Positions 49,091 through 61,100 of a DNA stretch of 64,000 nt are shown in pieces; position 1 is the stretch's first letter; each line of letters opens with the position of its first letter. The notes below the pieces were generated by a model. It was given only the letters and a program-made list of their open reading frames with translations. It searched no databases and was not told the origin of the DNA. Both the position numbers and the translations under genes were made by a program. This DNA is from Polyodon spathula (lineage: Eukaryota > Chordata > Actinopteri > Acipenseriformes > Polyodontidae): assembly GCF_017654505.1 (NCBI RefSeq), contig NC_054536.1, forward strand, positions 10,899,794-10,963,793. The letters are read 5' to 3'.

Positions 49091-49093
<3 letters not shown>
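48023..49093 (+). mobile_element. Tc1/mariner element B, 5'-truncated
   Basis: Same family as element C. The right end (CTGAATACTTTTGCAAGGCA then CTG) at 49093 abuts a (TA)n array. The left inverted repeat and the first part of the transposase are missing: similarity begins abruptly near 48023 inside the N-terminal domain. Confidence 0.9.
48032..48874 (+). pseudogene. Tc1 transposase of element B, N-terminally truncated
   Basis: The frame is open from about 48032 (GRPSKLSAQTRRRLVREATE), ahead of the first ATG at 48068. It runs to the GGSTKY stop with no internal break. The catalytic triad is present: WSDETKIE, FQQDNDPKH and NPIENPW, with 34 residues between the second Asp and the Glu. SPDLNP has become SLDFNP. 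About 75 N-terminal residues, including the first DNA-binding helix-turn-helix, are lost, so it should not bind its ends. Confidence 0.9.

Positions 49094-49163
<70 letters not shown>
49094..49163. repeat. (TA)n array at the end of Tc1 element B
   Basis: About 70 bp of TA immediately following the terminal CACTG of element B, ending in a short (CA)n. Confidence 0.95.
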
Positions 49164-49171
<8 letters not shown>

Positions 49172-49199
49172 AATACAAAAAATGCAATTAATATACATA

Positions 49200-50560
49200 G
49201 GGTTAAGGGTAGAGTCATTTTAATTCACTTTGAAACACCAATCCAGCTGGGCTGTGTGTTATGAGCATTTTCCTTCATATGGTCTTAAACTTCATATTTG
49301 TTTCTAGACGAAAAGTTCATTTTATATGTATATGCTCTGGATTTCACAAAGTCAGTAAATATAAACGCTTGTGTTTTGTAATTTTATTAAACAATGTATT
49401 CGTGAATATGTAAACTGCAACATGTTCCACGTGCACTTTATGTAAATGAACTGTACATTAGCAGGTGGCCACTGTTTCTTTTTTTCTTCATTGTTTTTCA
49501 GTACGTTTAATTTTGTACTTGCAATGTCAAGGCATGTGTTTCCTATAATTCATGCATATTTATGAATAGTTTACTGAAACAATTATTTTTTTTAGTTTTT
49601 CTGTTTTATTTTCTACATAAAGGCATATTGTATCATGCTGGGTTTGCAACAATACACCACAATGCATCAATTCCATTTCAGGTCCCTATGGAACTTTATT
49701 CTGCTGCTGAACACTAGTATCTGCCTAGAACCTGGTTACTTTCCTCACCATATTAGTCCCACTAACAGGTCACAGTCATAAAACACATTTAAAATGTTTA
49801 CGCCACCCCCATCCCCACTCAACATCTGTCATACCTGCAATGTCACACTAATCATGTTCTTTTCAAACTCCCCCTGCCCTCTCCCACAAATTCCCTTTGT
49901 CAATATGATGCAGTGCACCGCAACCTGTCGTTCACTGACCTGATCATCTCAATATGCACAACTGGTCAAGGGCATGTGCCTTTCTCCCTTTTTGCCCTTC
50001 TTTTTAAGCATCTCTTTGCATTTAACACAGATGGTTGCAATACGACCTTGAGACAAGAGCTGCTTGCAATCAAGATTTATTGTCACTGATTGTGCTTGTT
50101 CTTGTCCAGCTGAACACTATTCTTATTATTGCTTTTTCTCAGCGATTGTAATACGTCCTGGTAAAGGATGTGCCATAAACTAATAGAGCTATATGTATAT
50201 GTCCGCCTGACTCCCATATCGTATTTTACATCAAATGACAAAACAGTCTGGAGAGTTTAATCTTAGTCATCTGTTTTCAATTATATGCAGCCATACCTGC
50301 CAACAAATTAGGCATATGCTACAGCATCTGAGAATAAAAAGCATTATGCTGTATAAGAATTTTTAGACAGATAGCAATTAATTATGAGCTATTCATACCT
50401 TTTTTACTGTTTCCCCTGTAAAGCGTGGTGTGTCGCTGCAAGCCTCATTCTGTAGTAGATATGTTTACTTAAGAGGTTTTTACAGTACATGTCCTCTCCT
50501 CATTCACACTGTAAAGAGGCTGTAACCCAGTGTAAGTTTTCAAGGGCAGGGAGGGGAGCC
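49200..50560. other. Intergenic, nothing recognised
   Basis: No exon, RNA gene or repeat end was recognised in this stretch between Tc1 element B and the imperfect tandem repeat. Confidence 0.4.
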
Positions 50561-50589
50561 CCATGCAGTAAGATAGACAGATGTTAAGG

Positions 50590-50960
50590 ATGAAACCCAA
50601 TGGTCTGGTGAGTCTAGTTTCGCCAAGGGCTTCTGTGCGAATCCCGAAGTTACCACTTTTTTCGGTACTCGCCCGCATCCAATCAGGTGACTCTAGATGT
50701 GCCCAGAATTTGAAAAAGACGAGTGGGTGAAACCTGTATTTTCAACAGTTTTCACTGAATTTCGGGGCTAGCCCAGGTTTTATCAAATGCTTCAAGCTCG
50801 ATGTTGGGAGAATCTGGTTCACCCTGGGCATTAAATTGGGGGTATCTAGTATCTTCCAAAGCTTCAACATCGATGCTGGGCCAATCTAGTTTTGCCTATG
50901 GCAATTATTTTGGCAAGTCCAGTTTTGCATTTCTACACTCTTCCCTGCCAGCTTCCAAGT
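50590..50960. repeat. Imperfect ~70-80 bp tandem repeat
   Basis: Blocks resembling CGATGYTGGGNNAATCTRGTT followed by a TGGCA/GGGCA element occur near 50801 and 50871. A weaker copy (GAGTCTAGTTTCGCCAAGGG) is near 50610. It lies just upstream of a tyrosine-recombinase relic and may be part of that element. Confidence 0.45.
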
Positions 50961-51248
50961 GCGTGCTGGGGTACCTGCCTTGCTTCACTTCTGACAGCAA
51001 TGTAGCGACAGTGTGCTGGGCTTCCAGCGGCGGTGCTGAAAAGGCAGGACACCAGGGCTGGTTTTAATAGTGGTTAAAACCACTCTTTTTATTAGGGATG
51101 TCTCCCAAAAAGTTAAAAAGTCTCACTCCTCCATACGCCCAGGTAAACTCACCACACACAGGTGGGTCAAACTATCAGTAACTCAATTAGTCGATACCTA
51201 ATAAGGCATTACAAGGGAGCTGAGTGGAGAAGCTACTAGAAAGTGAAA

Positions 51249-51390
51249 AATCAATTACAAAGTGCCAGTCGACAATATATAAAAAATGTGCACTAATCAA
51301 ATCAAAGTATACAATTATAAAAATAAAACATACAAGTGAAAATTAATAATTGAAATATAATAGGGGCATTATTGATACAATCTTAACTCT
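51249..51390. repeat. Dispersed repeat, copy 1 (second copy at 62531)
   Basis: Shares the ordered blocks ATCAATTAYAAAGTGYCAG, CACTAATCAAA, ATTATAAAAATAA and ACATACAAGTG with 62531-62655 in the same orientation. The A-rich non-coding composition suggests a retroelement terminal region. Confidence 0.6.
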
Positions 51391-51458
51391 TTTAATGAAG
51401 ATGAAAAACAAACAAAGATTTGAACATGAACAATTCATATCTCATTCCTTTCTCTGTC

Positions 51459-51467
51459 GTGTGTTTG

Positions 51468-51509
<42 letters not shown>
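51459..51509. repeat. (GT)n microsatellite
   Basis: About 50 bp of nearly pure GT. The Val-Cys-rich ORFs across it are artefacts. Confidence 0.95.
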
Positions 51510-51510
<1 letters not shown>

Positions 51511-51641
51511 CAAGTTTTCCTGCATGTTACTGTTTCTCGCTCTCTATCTCTCTCTTGTGTGTGTGTGACGAGTTTGCTTGCTCATATGGAGCAGCGAGAC
51601 TTTTTGACTTTTAAGTTTTTGGAAGAGAGACCTAATAAAGA

Positions 51642-51881
51642 GTGGTTTTAACCGCTGTTATCGATTCCTCCTGCACAGTCATATCTCGCCTTGTCTCCAG
51701 AGCATGCCTTCTACCTCAGTTCTATACCCCTCACTCATTTAGAATTGGGGCAGCTACTTCTACAGACAAGGCTAACATTAATCTTCATCTAATTCAAAAC
51801 ATGGGGTGCTGGACTTCCTCAACAGTTGATTCATATATCCGTTCATCATCTACAGACATGGCGCAGACCACCAGAAAATAG
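51642..51881 (+). mobile_element. Tyrosine-recombinase C-terminus, Ngaro/DIRS-type retroelement relic
   Basis: Encodes FYTPHSFRIGAATSTDKANI and then LIQNMGCWTSSTVDSYIRSS. These carry the catalytic His-x-x-Arg (HSFR), the Gly-x-Trp position and the nucleophilic Tyr (SYIR) of the recombinases used by DIRS and Ngaro retrotransposons and by Cryptons. Only the last ~75 residues survive; upstream is the inverted-repeat segment. The following GC-richer ~500 bp (51890-52400), with GGGAGCCGCGGG and a C-run at 52268-52281, is probably the element's terminal non-coding repeat. Confidence 0.75.
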
Positions 51882-52566
51882 CTAGCATGCCCGAAGTGGG
51901 ACTACCTGTCCACCGGAGTCCACCAGAGGTTTTCCCCTCATTAATTAAGGTTTTTTTTTTCCTCTCGACTGAGCAGCAGGTATACACATAACCATCTCAC
52001 ACTAACCTTGTCTAGCCTACTGTTCTTATTTGTCTTGCATGTCCTTCTTGCTTTTATGTTATGCATTGGCTCGTCTACTGTTGTTTGTCTCATGGTGGGT
52101 TTCTGTGGGGAGCCGCGGGTCCATCTTTTGGGGAGCAAGTGAGTCTCACTTCCCTGACCTCAGGTCAGCTACGCTACCTCTTCCTTCACATAGGGGGGTT
52201 CTCATCACGTGAGTCAGAGGGAACCCCCGGCCATACTGCTCTTTCAAAGCTCATGCGCTTATCTTAGCCCCCCCCCCCCCCAAGTGAGGCCCTGCTCTAT
52301 TTGCTTTCAAGACGTGGCCCGGTATTCGTTATTTATTAAATATTACCATTGTCACGAATCCCCACGTGACAATAGCATTTTATTTCCATTGACTATAGTT
52401 GCTACCTGTTTACATGTAATCTAAGTGGGTTATATTCAGTGGATGACATGAATCTCTTCGCATTCATTTTAATTGGCATTCCTATGATTAAACAGAAAAT
52501 AGAGTAGTAATACAAAACACTCACTCATATGCATTGCACTGCCTAGCAGGGATTGTGTTCACAGGA

Positions 52567-52740
52567 CCTGAAAAAAATGAGCTGCACTGAAAATATTTTC
52601 ATTGTGTCTGTTTATACATTGTGACTGTCAGTTTGAATGTTTGTTTGCTTTTTTTTTTTTTATCCTACATTGTAATTGCTTTGGCAAAACTTGTTTATTC
52701 CTGTCATGCCAATAAAGCTTATTGAATTGAATTGATTGAT
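52567..52740 (+). mobile_element. 3' end of a fish-type non-LTR retrotransposon
   Basis: The segment TTGTAATTGCTTTGGCAAAA, then CATGCCAATAAAGCTTATTG, followed by an (ATTGA)n-like tail, is a common 3' terminus of LINEs in fish genomes. About 170 bp of 3' UTR is visible. No coding part is attached. Confidence 0.6.
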
Positions 52741-52749
52741 TATATTTGT

Positions 52750-54038
52750 TTAAAAAAGGCATCCCAACCTTTACAGTTATACCAAATCCCTCTTTTTCAA
52801 CCAGTAATGATGTAAATAAAAAGGTTACCCTTGTCTTTTGCCGATTATTTCCTAATTCTGTTTCTAAGTCAATCGAAGATGTTTTTCTTCAATATTCTTC
52901 ACTGCATCCTACAGTGACTTTGTTATGGGCTATTCCTTAGATAACATTTCTTCAAGTGGTACTGCTCTGGGTCCTTTTAAGTGACTTGCCTTGGGCCAGC
53001 GCTTGCCACTTTTCTTTAATTATGGTCGAGAAGATGACAGCCATCATTTTCATTGGATTACAGGCCTATACCTAAATGGACAATGAAGAAAACAACAAGT
53101 CCTGTAAACTTGCCTGAAAAGCAATAATAATTTACTCAACACATTTGTATGCACAAAGAGAGCGGCTCATCCATCTTCCAGGGTTTTTCTTTTAGATCAC
53201 TGCCAAAGCTCAAGAGTTATTGGCACACATTAGCATTTTAAATATGTAGTCACAAAACACTTTTTAAATATGTAAGAGCATTAGTATTTAGACCTTGGTA
53301 TTTTGCACAAGTTTTAAGACATGCCGCAAGTGGTAGCCAATATTTGAAAAGACTATTTTGCTTCTCCATTTACTGCAGTGGAACACAATACACACTATGA
53401 AATTAATGTTTATATTGAAACCAGTTTACTTCTGTAAATAAAAATAAAATAAAAATAGGTCACATTGATTAAGAAAAACAGTGCAATGGAAGGGTTTTAT
53501 TGAACTGAAATAAGATTGCCCCCTCGTGTTGATTTCGTGTCAAGGGTGATACTTTATGAATATAGTATATCCCATTTTAATGCTGTCTTGCCTTGCATTT
53601 ACTGCATGTGCGAAACACACAGTGGAGTTACCGCAGATAAAATACATTATTTATTTTTACTTTTATCCATAACAAGTTTGCTACATTATTACATCAAATA
53701 ATGTGTGGTTTTATAATGTTGAGTACAAAGATCAAACGAGTACAATTGCTCAGGTTGAATACTGTAGCACTACTTCAACATGAGGGGACAATCACAGGGC
53801 AAGACACTAACTTTAAGGAAAAGGTTGTTAGTGACAGGATTTGCACTCTATAAAGTCTTAGTAAGCTTTTTTTTCCAAAAAACGTTCTTATGATATTTAA
53901 GATATTCCTAAAATTCCTTCATTTTTCTTACATTTCTTTTTAATAACTTTTTAAATGTCATCTTAAAAAGGAAACATTATTCTAGAGCTATGTATACATT
54001 TTAAAACTTAAAAAAAAAAACTATCTAAAAGAGTAGTC

Positions 54039-54087
<49 letters not shown>

Positions 54088-56500
54088 AAAAAACAAACAA
54101 AAAAAAAAAAAAACGCTTAACCATTGCCAGTTGTTTTGACTGGAAACAAAACAAATGATTATATGATAAAGCGTTGATAAGAAAACAAAAAACATTTAAA
54201 TAAAATAATTGATGTAGGAAGAATTGATATACCCCAAATAAGGATACAATTAATGAATATGTGTAATGGTTTGTTAATTTAATCAGTACTCTTTATTACA
54301 GATTTCTTCCTTATGAGTTACCGAGATTAACAATTGATCAGTGAACCATTCAATACCGTTATATTGTATCTAATAGGAATTTTATAAAAAAGTTACACCA
54401 TAGCTACAGAACAAAAGTAGTAAAGAAGAATAATAAAGATCAAAATAGCATACATCAGCATATTTAAGTCTCTGCAATCAATATGATTCAGGTAATATCG
54501 CAGGTTCAGTGTAAATATCAAGGACACAGAACAGAATGCATTTATCAATTGTTTATAATGTGTCTGTTCTAAAGGAAATAGTAATACTCTTAAATCAGTA
54601 AACTAATAATATGAATATGCAAGCAGGATAACCATCTGAGTAAACATGAGTCAGTGAATATTAAAATACAATCTCAGTGAATTCAAATTAATAAAATGTT
54701 GTGAAATCTTGATTCATTATTTTATCAATCTGCTGTTAGATTATATATTTTTTTTAAATTAAAATCCATGTTACATAAACTTAACACCCATATAATATTA
54801 CTTCAGCATCTTTGTTAACTGAAACAACGTCTTAGTAAACGCCTTTTACATTTCACAAATGTCAACCTTTCTGTAAATATACATGTATTATTCCCCAGGT
54901 ATATTTTCTGTAACTCCTTTCTGTTCTTTTAGTTTAATGGAGAACACTCAATATGTTTCACAGCGTTAATTTCTGGGGTAATAACTGTGTCCATTGTGCT
55001 TTTCAGGGTTGGTTAATGAAATATCCTCTTCACACTGAAATGACCAATTCAGTAGGCCAATTCAGTCCATAATTAATTAATCAATTATTAACTTTTAAGT
55101 CCTTTAATAGTTTTTTTTAACTTCCAAGACTACTGAATTATTTGGGGTATTTTGTAACCTCGATGTTGTCTTTAGAAAACCATAGCTTAGTGCTTCAATA
55201 ACAAGATTGTGTGCCCAAACACCTGGGAATTCAAGGGAGTCACCCAGTTAAGCATTTGTCATTTGTCTCCATAGAAACCAGGCCAGTTTGGTCTCAAAAT
55301 CAATCCCTTGCTACAATTTAAAGGTACTGCCTGGTCAAATTAAAAAAATATATTTAACCCTTTAGCTACTCTTTTGGTAGTCTTCTGGTCCTGCATTATT
55401 AACTCAAAATCAATTCAATTTTCAATGACATCAGAATTTCTAAACGCTGTACATCACTATTAAATAAACATTAGAACACTGTATGGTCACTTCCTGAGTA
55501 AAAATCAGGTGACGTCACCCGAGTACGAGTATATGTATGAGTAATGGTTTCTGACTAGGAGTATGATTATGAGCACGAATACACTGCACACCCCCAATAC
55601 AAATCATTTATATGTTCCTTCTGACCTGAGTCTCACTTCAACCGAATCAGTTATTCAACTTGGTGACAGGCTGCTGTCATTATGAACCCTTTATTATGTT
55701 TGTTGTAAAATTAAGAAATGGATTAAAATAATAAAAAAAGTACCCCTTGGCGAAAACACCCGCAATATGCAACAAACCAGTGTACATTGCACATTAACCG
55801 TTACTTAAGACACTATTGGGCTAGGTACTGCAGACCTATTTGAAATGGTGATGAGCAGGTATTGTCCTGTAACTGCACTTCACCTGATTAGTAATAGCTG
55901 ATGTATAATATCCCTTGCTGTAGATAATGGCTTACTCATGCATTTACTTTATTTTGTTGTTGAGATGCTGGAAAAATGATTTCAACCTGTTATCTGAGGT
56001 CAGTCTGAAGTTTATCTTTTGATTTTTTCATCCGGTATATGTTATTTTATGTGTCATACAGTAGGATTAGGCTCAGGCCACAAATTGCAAATGAAAATTA
56101 ATAAATAAATAAAGTCTGTAAAAGCCTAGTTGGTATATGTAACAGAAAATCTAAGAAAATAAAACTAGTAAAGTAGGTGAAATGATTCAATGACAATCTG
56201 ACAAAGTCCATCTTGTTCTTTAAAACTATTTAATTATCTTGTGAACCTCTCAAATGGCATTGTGGTTCAAACAAATTGATTAACTGGTCAATAACAGCAT
56301 AGCTGGTTTTAACCAGCGTGCCACTTCTTTTTAATTTAATTATTTCTACAGTATATATCATTAAGGTATATAAACACAGAACAATTTGTGAGACACCTGT
56401 AATATAAAGATATATGTATAAGTACCTTGACTGTTTCTATTTCCATGACTATAGAAGTTATTAGTCCAACTTTATGTAGACTTACTGGCTTCTTACAATA
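52750..56500. other. Gene-poor interval
   Basis: AT-rich sequence whose only marked feature is a 38-base C-run at 54040. No exon, RNA gene or transposon coding region was seen. Confidence 0.5.
54040..54077. repeat. Homopolymer of 38 C followed by A-runs
   Basis: An uninterrupted C38 tract is directly followed by A15, C, AAA, C and another A-run up to 54113. The minus strand is therefore a T-rich/G38 tract able to form quadruplex structures. Confidence 0.95.
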
Positions 56501-56509
56501 CATTATATA

Positions 56510-58105
56510 CAGTACCTTGCAAAAGTATTCAGACCCCTGACCAATTCTCTCATATTACTGAATTACAAATGGTACATTGAAATTTCGTTCTGTTCGATAT
56601 TTTATTTTAAAACACTTAAACTCAAAATCAATTATTGTAAGGTGACATTGGTTTTATGTTGGGAAATATTTTTAAGAAAAATACAAAAGTGAAATATCTT
56701 GCTTGCATAAGTATTCAACCCCCACACATTAATATTTGGTAGAGCCACCTTTCACTGCAATAACAGCTTTAAGTATTTTGGGGTAAGTATGTACCAACTT
56801 TGCACACAGTGTCGGAGTGATTTTGGCCCATTCTTCTTGGCAGATTTGCTTCAGGTTGTTCAGGTTGGTTGGACGACGCTTGTGGACCACAATTTTCAAA
56901 TAGTGCCACAGATTCTCAATGGGATTGAGATCAGGACTTTGACTGGGCCACTGTAAGACATTCACCTTTTTGTTCTTGAGCCACTCCAATGTTGCTTTGG
57001 CCTTGTGCTTGGGATCATTGTCCTGCTGAAAGGTGAATTTCCTCCCAAGCTTCAGTTTTTTAGCGGACTGAAGCAGATTCTCTTGCAGTATTTTCCTGTA
57101 TTTTGCTCCATCTATTCTTGCTTCAAATGTAACAAGATGCCCAGTCCCTGCTGATGAGAAGCATCCCCACAGCATGATGCTGCCACCACCATACTTCACT
57201 GTAGGGATGGTGTGTCTTGAGGCATAGGCAGTGTTAGGTTTGCGCCACACATAGCGCTTTGAGTTTTGGCCAAAAAGCTCTATCTTGGTCTCATCTGACC
57301 ACAAAACCTGTTCCCACATCGCAGCTGGTCACTCTCATGCTTTCTGGCAAAATCCAGACGTGCTTTCAGATGGTACTTTTTGAGTAACAGCTTCTTTCTT
57401 GCCACCCTCCCATCCAGGCCAGTGTTATGCAGAGCTCTTGATAAGGTTGACTGGTGCACCATTACTCCACTCCCAGCCATTGAATTCTGTAGCTCCTTCA
57501 AAGTGATTGTTGGCCTCTCTGTGGCTTCCCTCACAAGTCTCCTTCTTATTTGAGCGATGAGTTTTGAGGGACGGCCTTTTCTTGGCAGTGCCTGGGTGGT
57601 GTGATGCAGCTTCCACTTTCTGATTATTGATCCAACTGAGCTCACTGGGATATCCAAACACTTGGATATTATTTTGTACCCTTTCCCTAATCTATGCATT
57701 TGTATTACTTTATCTCTAACTTCTGTAGAATGGTCTTTGGTCTTCATTTTCCTTCAGATTCACAGCCTTACCAATGATCCTTCAACAGTGATGTTTTTAT
57801 CCAGAAAATGTGACAGCAACTTGAATGGTTCACAGATGGAGGCCAATGGTAAGGTAATTGTGTCCTCATTAGGGCAATTTCTTTCATCAGTGCAAACTAG
57901 AAGCTTCCACAGCACAGGGGTTGAATACTTATGCAAGCAAGATATTTCAGTTTTTTATTTTAAAACCAATGCTACCTTACAATAATTGATTCTGAGTTTC
58001 AGTGTTTAAAAATAAAATATCAAACAGAACGAAATTTCAATGTACCATTTGTAATTTGGTAATATGAGAGAATTGGTCAGGGGTCTGAATACTTTTGCAA
58101 GGCAC

Positions 58106-58107
<2 letters not shown>
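56510..58107 (-). mobile_element. Tc1/mariner element C, nearly complete
   Basis: A 1.6-kb element with long terminal inverted repeats. The left end is CAGTACCTTGCAAAAGTATT and the right end AATACTTTTGCAAGGCACTG. The complementarity extends about 200 bp inward on each side, through CAGACCCCTGACCAATTCTC and its complement. It is flanked by TA on the left and a (TG/TA)n array on the right. The transposase lies on the minus strand and is broken by a single-base deletion. Element B belongs to the same family. Confidence 0.95.
56729..57747 (-). pseudogene. Tc1 transposase of element C, one frameshift from open
   Basis: Starts MKTKDHSTEVRDKVIQMHRL at the expected ATG. It includes the paired-type DNA-binding domain with IISKCLDIPVSSVGSIIRKW and the GRPSK hook, and then the catalytic core: [28 protein letters not shown] and the terminal GGSTKY. 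The two open parts (57747-57280 and 57319-56729) are separated by loss of one C near 57326, in a GACCCAGC context that is intact in element B. The triad spacing is DD34E. The full length of about 340 residues is typical. Confidence 0.93.

Positions 58108-58116
<9 letters not shown>

Positions 58117-58192
<76 letters not shown>
58117..58192. repeat. (TA)n array at the end of Tc1 element C
   Basis: About 76 bp of TA beginning within 10 bases of the element's right terminus, linked by a short TGTGTG. Confidence 0.95.
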
Positions 58193-58199
<7 letters not shown>

Positions 58200-61100
58200 G
58201 TTAAGGTTTATGTTATGAAAAATCGTATACGACTATAATGAACAAGATGATATGGGGAGGTATCCTCATTACGACACTACAGTAACGTTAGAGATATTTA
58301 GAAGAAAATTTTTTTAGCGCACTGACACGGCACAGCTCAGTAAGTTTAAAGCCCCAATCACACAAAGTTAACAAGGAGTGATTCACTGACTTCTTCAGGT
58401 GGTTGATGATGTGCGGTTGCTGACCTAGTTTTCTCCAGCCACAGTCACTAGCTTTGCCTGAAAGAGCAAGGCATGTAATACTGGATGGGGGTCACAATAT
58501 AATTTATTCTCAGAACTGTTGCCTGTATTGATTACTTTGTACAAGATGTTCCTTGTACTTTAATATTGATGTAGACACTCTACATGCTAAAATGACAGCA
58601 GCATTATTCTGTTGGGAGTATCTTGATCTTTCAAGTACTCTGACGCACTGACTTGAACACATATCACTCCGTCATTAGCCATGGCTTTTCTGTGTTAAAT
58701 ACCGAGGTCAGAAATCTTGCTGTGAGTTACCCCAAGCTAGCATTGAGGTCATATATTAAAGCATTACCAACGTAGTACTTCTTTTGATCATTGAATGCAA
58801 AGAAATTGATTGATACTTTCCACGTCAAACCTTATCACTGCAAAGCTTTACAGTTCTCGCAGGTCTTCCCTATGACCCCCATCAAAAGTGTATCAAAATC
58901 AAAATCTGTTTCGTTCTCTACCAAATAACCCTGTGTGGAGCTTTACACCTTAAAGTAAACAATAGTATTGGCTGAAGTGTTCTGAATTGTAATGATTGTT
59001 AAAAAAAACACAAAAAAAAACACTGCGCTTAGCACTAGCATTGAAACATTACATTTTTTTGTATTAAATATACAATCAAATATAATTTTGATATTTAAAT
59101 CAAATGTGTCTGTTTGGTATGAAAATGAAAGTTATTTAAATCTAAAACGTCAATACAGGAAAACCTCTATTTCACCTGCTTTTATCATTTCAACAAAAGA
59201 ATAGCAGTAGAAATCAGTTTCCTTATGATATTCAAATGAATGGGTGATGCAGTTGGAAAAAAACAAGAACATCAAAGAATGGTATTCGTGCATTGGGATT
59301 TACATGACTTTCTTGTGTGATTGTTAATCATCTTCTTTTTCAAGTAAAAACAAATACAAAGTTAAGAATAGAATTCCCCTGTGCTCACATTATTTGTTTA
59401 ATGTAAAAAAAAAAGTCCTTACTGAGATGAACTTAAAAAAATATCTTACTAGTTTTATTTCTCATGGGTATATCTTTTATAAATTATACATAACTAATGG
59501 GAGGCTTTTGTACCTTAGCCAGTGGTTAAAAAGTAAAGCATTAACCTTTCATCTTATTTGCCATATGTTTTATTTTTTGAAATACCCGTAGTGAATCTAA
59601 AAAACACCAGGTATTAATGGATTACACTGCAGGTGTATTGCCCCATATGAATTATTAATGTACACTCCTATTTGAAACAGGGTGGGCAGCAAAAAAGAAA
59701 AGAACACTTTGTCATTTCTTCATCTTGTCCAGAACAAAGGAGCAGGCAGATAAAGTTAACTGTCTAGATCAAATTCTACTTCTGCTCATTCATGCATTTG
59801 AAAAAGAGAAATACTATTTCTTATTTTGCCAGTAAATTAAATGCCTTTGCGTTACTGAATTCACAGCCAATAGATTAGGAGATGTGAATTATTCACAGGG
59901 AACTGTAGAGATATAAAAAAAAGGCCAGTAGATACAATGAGAGATTGACATTAATTCAGTTTTTGATTAACATTTTAGGATGTTTGCTGTAATGCAATGC
60001 AGTGCTATCAGATGACATTACAGTTCAAAGCATAGCACTGAAACAGATGACCAAGGATAAAAGGGCAAAGAAGTGTCAGCTGTTCTAGGAATTAAAACAC
60101 TAATCTTATGAAATATGCAGTAAACAAATGTTATATTCTAAGCCATTACCAACTTTTAATACATTCACTTCAAAATCTGCTTTTGCTGTTAGAATGTTCT
60201 ATATTTTAGCAATAAAGATGGTTTCAAAATGTTCCATGTGTGACATTCACTCGTGATTGATCTTGGGATAAAAAAAATTGCTTTTTAGTATTACAGAGGA
60301 CAACAAAGAAGATGGTCTTTCCATCCTATGCAGGAGAAGCAGCAAAGGAAATGGCTGAAAGCCTTCCAGACACTGCATGCTAGCGAGAGGCCAGTTATCA
60401 AGACGACAAATCAGTGGCACGATGCCCACCATCTTGAGAGTTCGATTAACCTCCTGACCCAAAAATCTCTGGTCACCTTTAAGAAAGGTTAGGGTTTATC
60501 CCTCGTCTAAACCACAAATAATGCATATCCTTCCAGTGAATCATTTGAGAATGGTGTAATCTATTGTCCACTTAAATCATTGCCTGTTTTGATCTATTTT
60601 TCATCTTTGCCTTCCCTCGTTTGTTTTATTCTCTGCTGAGTAGCTACTCATTTTGGAGGGTTTTAATTTGCATGCTATGCTCAGTTTTAACTGCCATGAT
60701 AGACTTCCTGTCTCTTTTGCTTTCCCTGGGTTTGTCGCAGCATGTTAATACTCCTACACATATCCAGTGACATACTACTGATATGGTTTTCACACTTTGG
60801 ATGTTATTTTAAGCCCTTCCAGTTCGAACCTGGAGATTTCTGAACACTTCTACTGTATATTTTTATGCGTACAGTCGCTTTGCAAATCCAATGCAGCTTT
60901 TTACACATCAGCCCTGAAAGTGGTTAATCTTCACTACTATTACTTTACGCCATTATATATTCTCTCCTGTTGGAGCTTGGCCACCTGTAGAGAGATTACA
61001 CCTACAGTTGTGAGATGTGTGTCAATGATTCTCTCTTAGATGTGCTTGACAAGCTGGCTCCCGTCCAAACATGAGTTTGAAATGGACTAGACATGATTTA

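Larger units (their letters stand above)
51072..51654. repeat. Segment bounded by a 23-25 bp inverted repeat
   Basis: GGTTAAAACCACTC followed by TTTTTATTAGG (51072-51096) reappears inverted as CCTAATAAAGAGTGGTTTTA plus ACC (51632-51654). Between them lie a dispersed-repeat segment (51249-51385) and a (GT)n array. The right copy overlaps the start of the tyrosine-recombinase relic. Confidence 0.7.

Noticed and set aside
60247..60480. Possible exon in the 60.3 kb region
   Set aside because: No family match in either strand's translation and no convincing splice-site pair.
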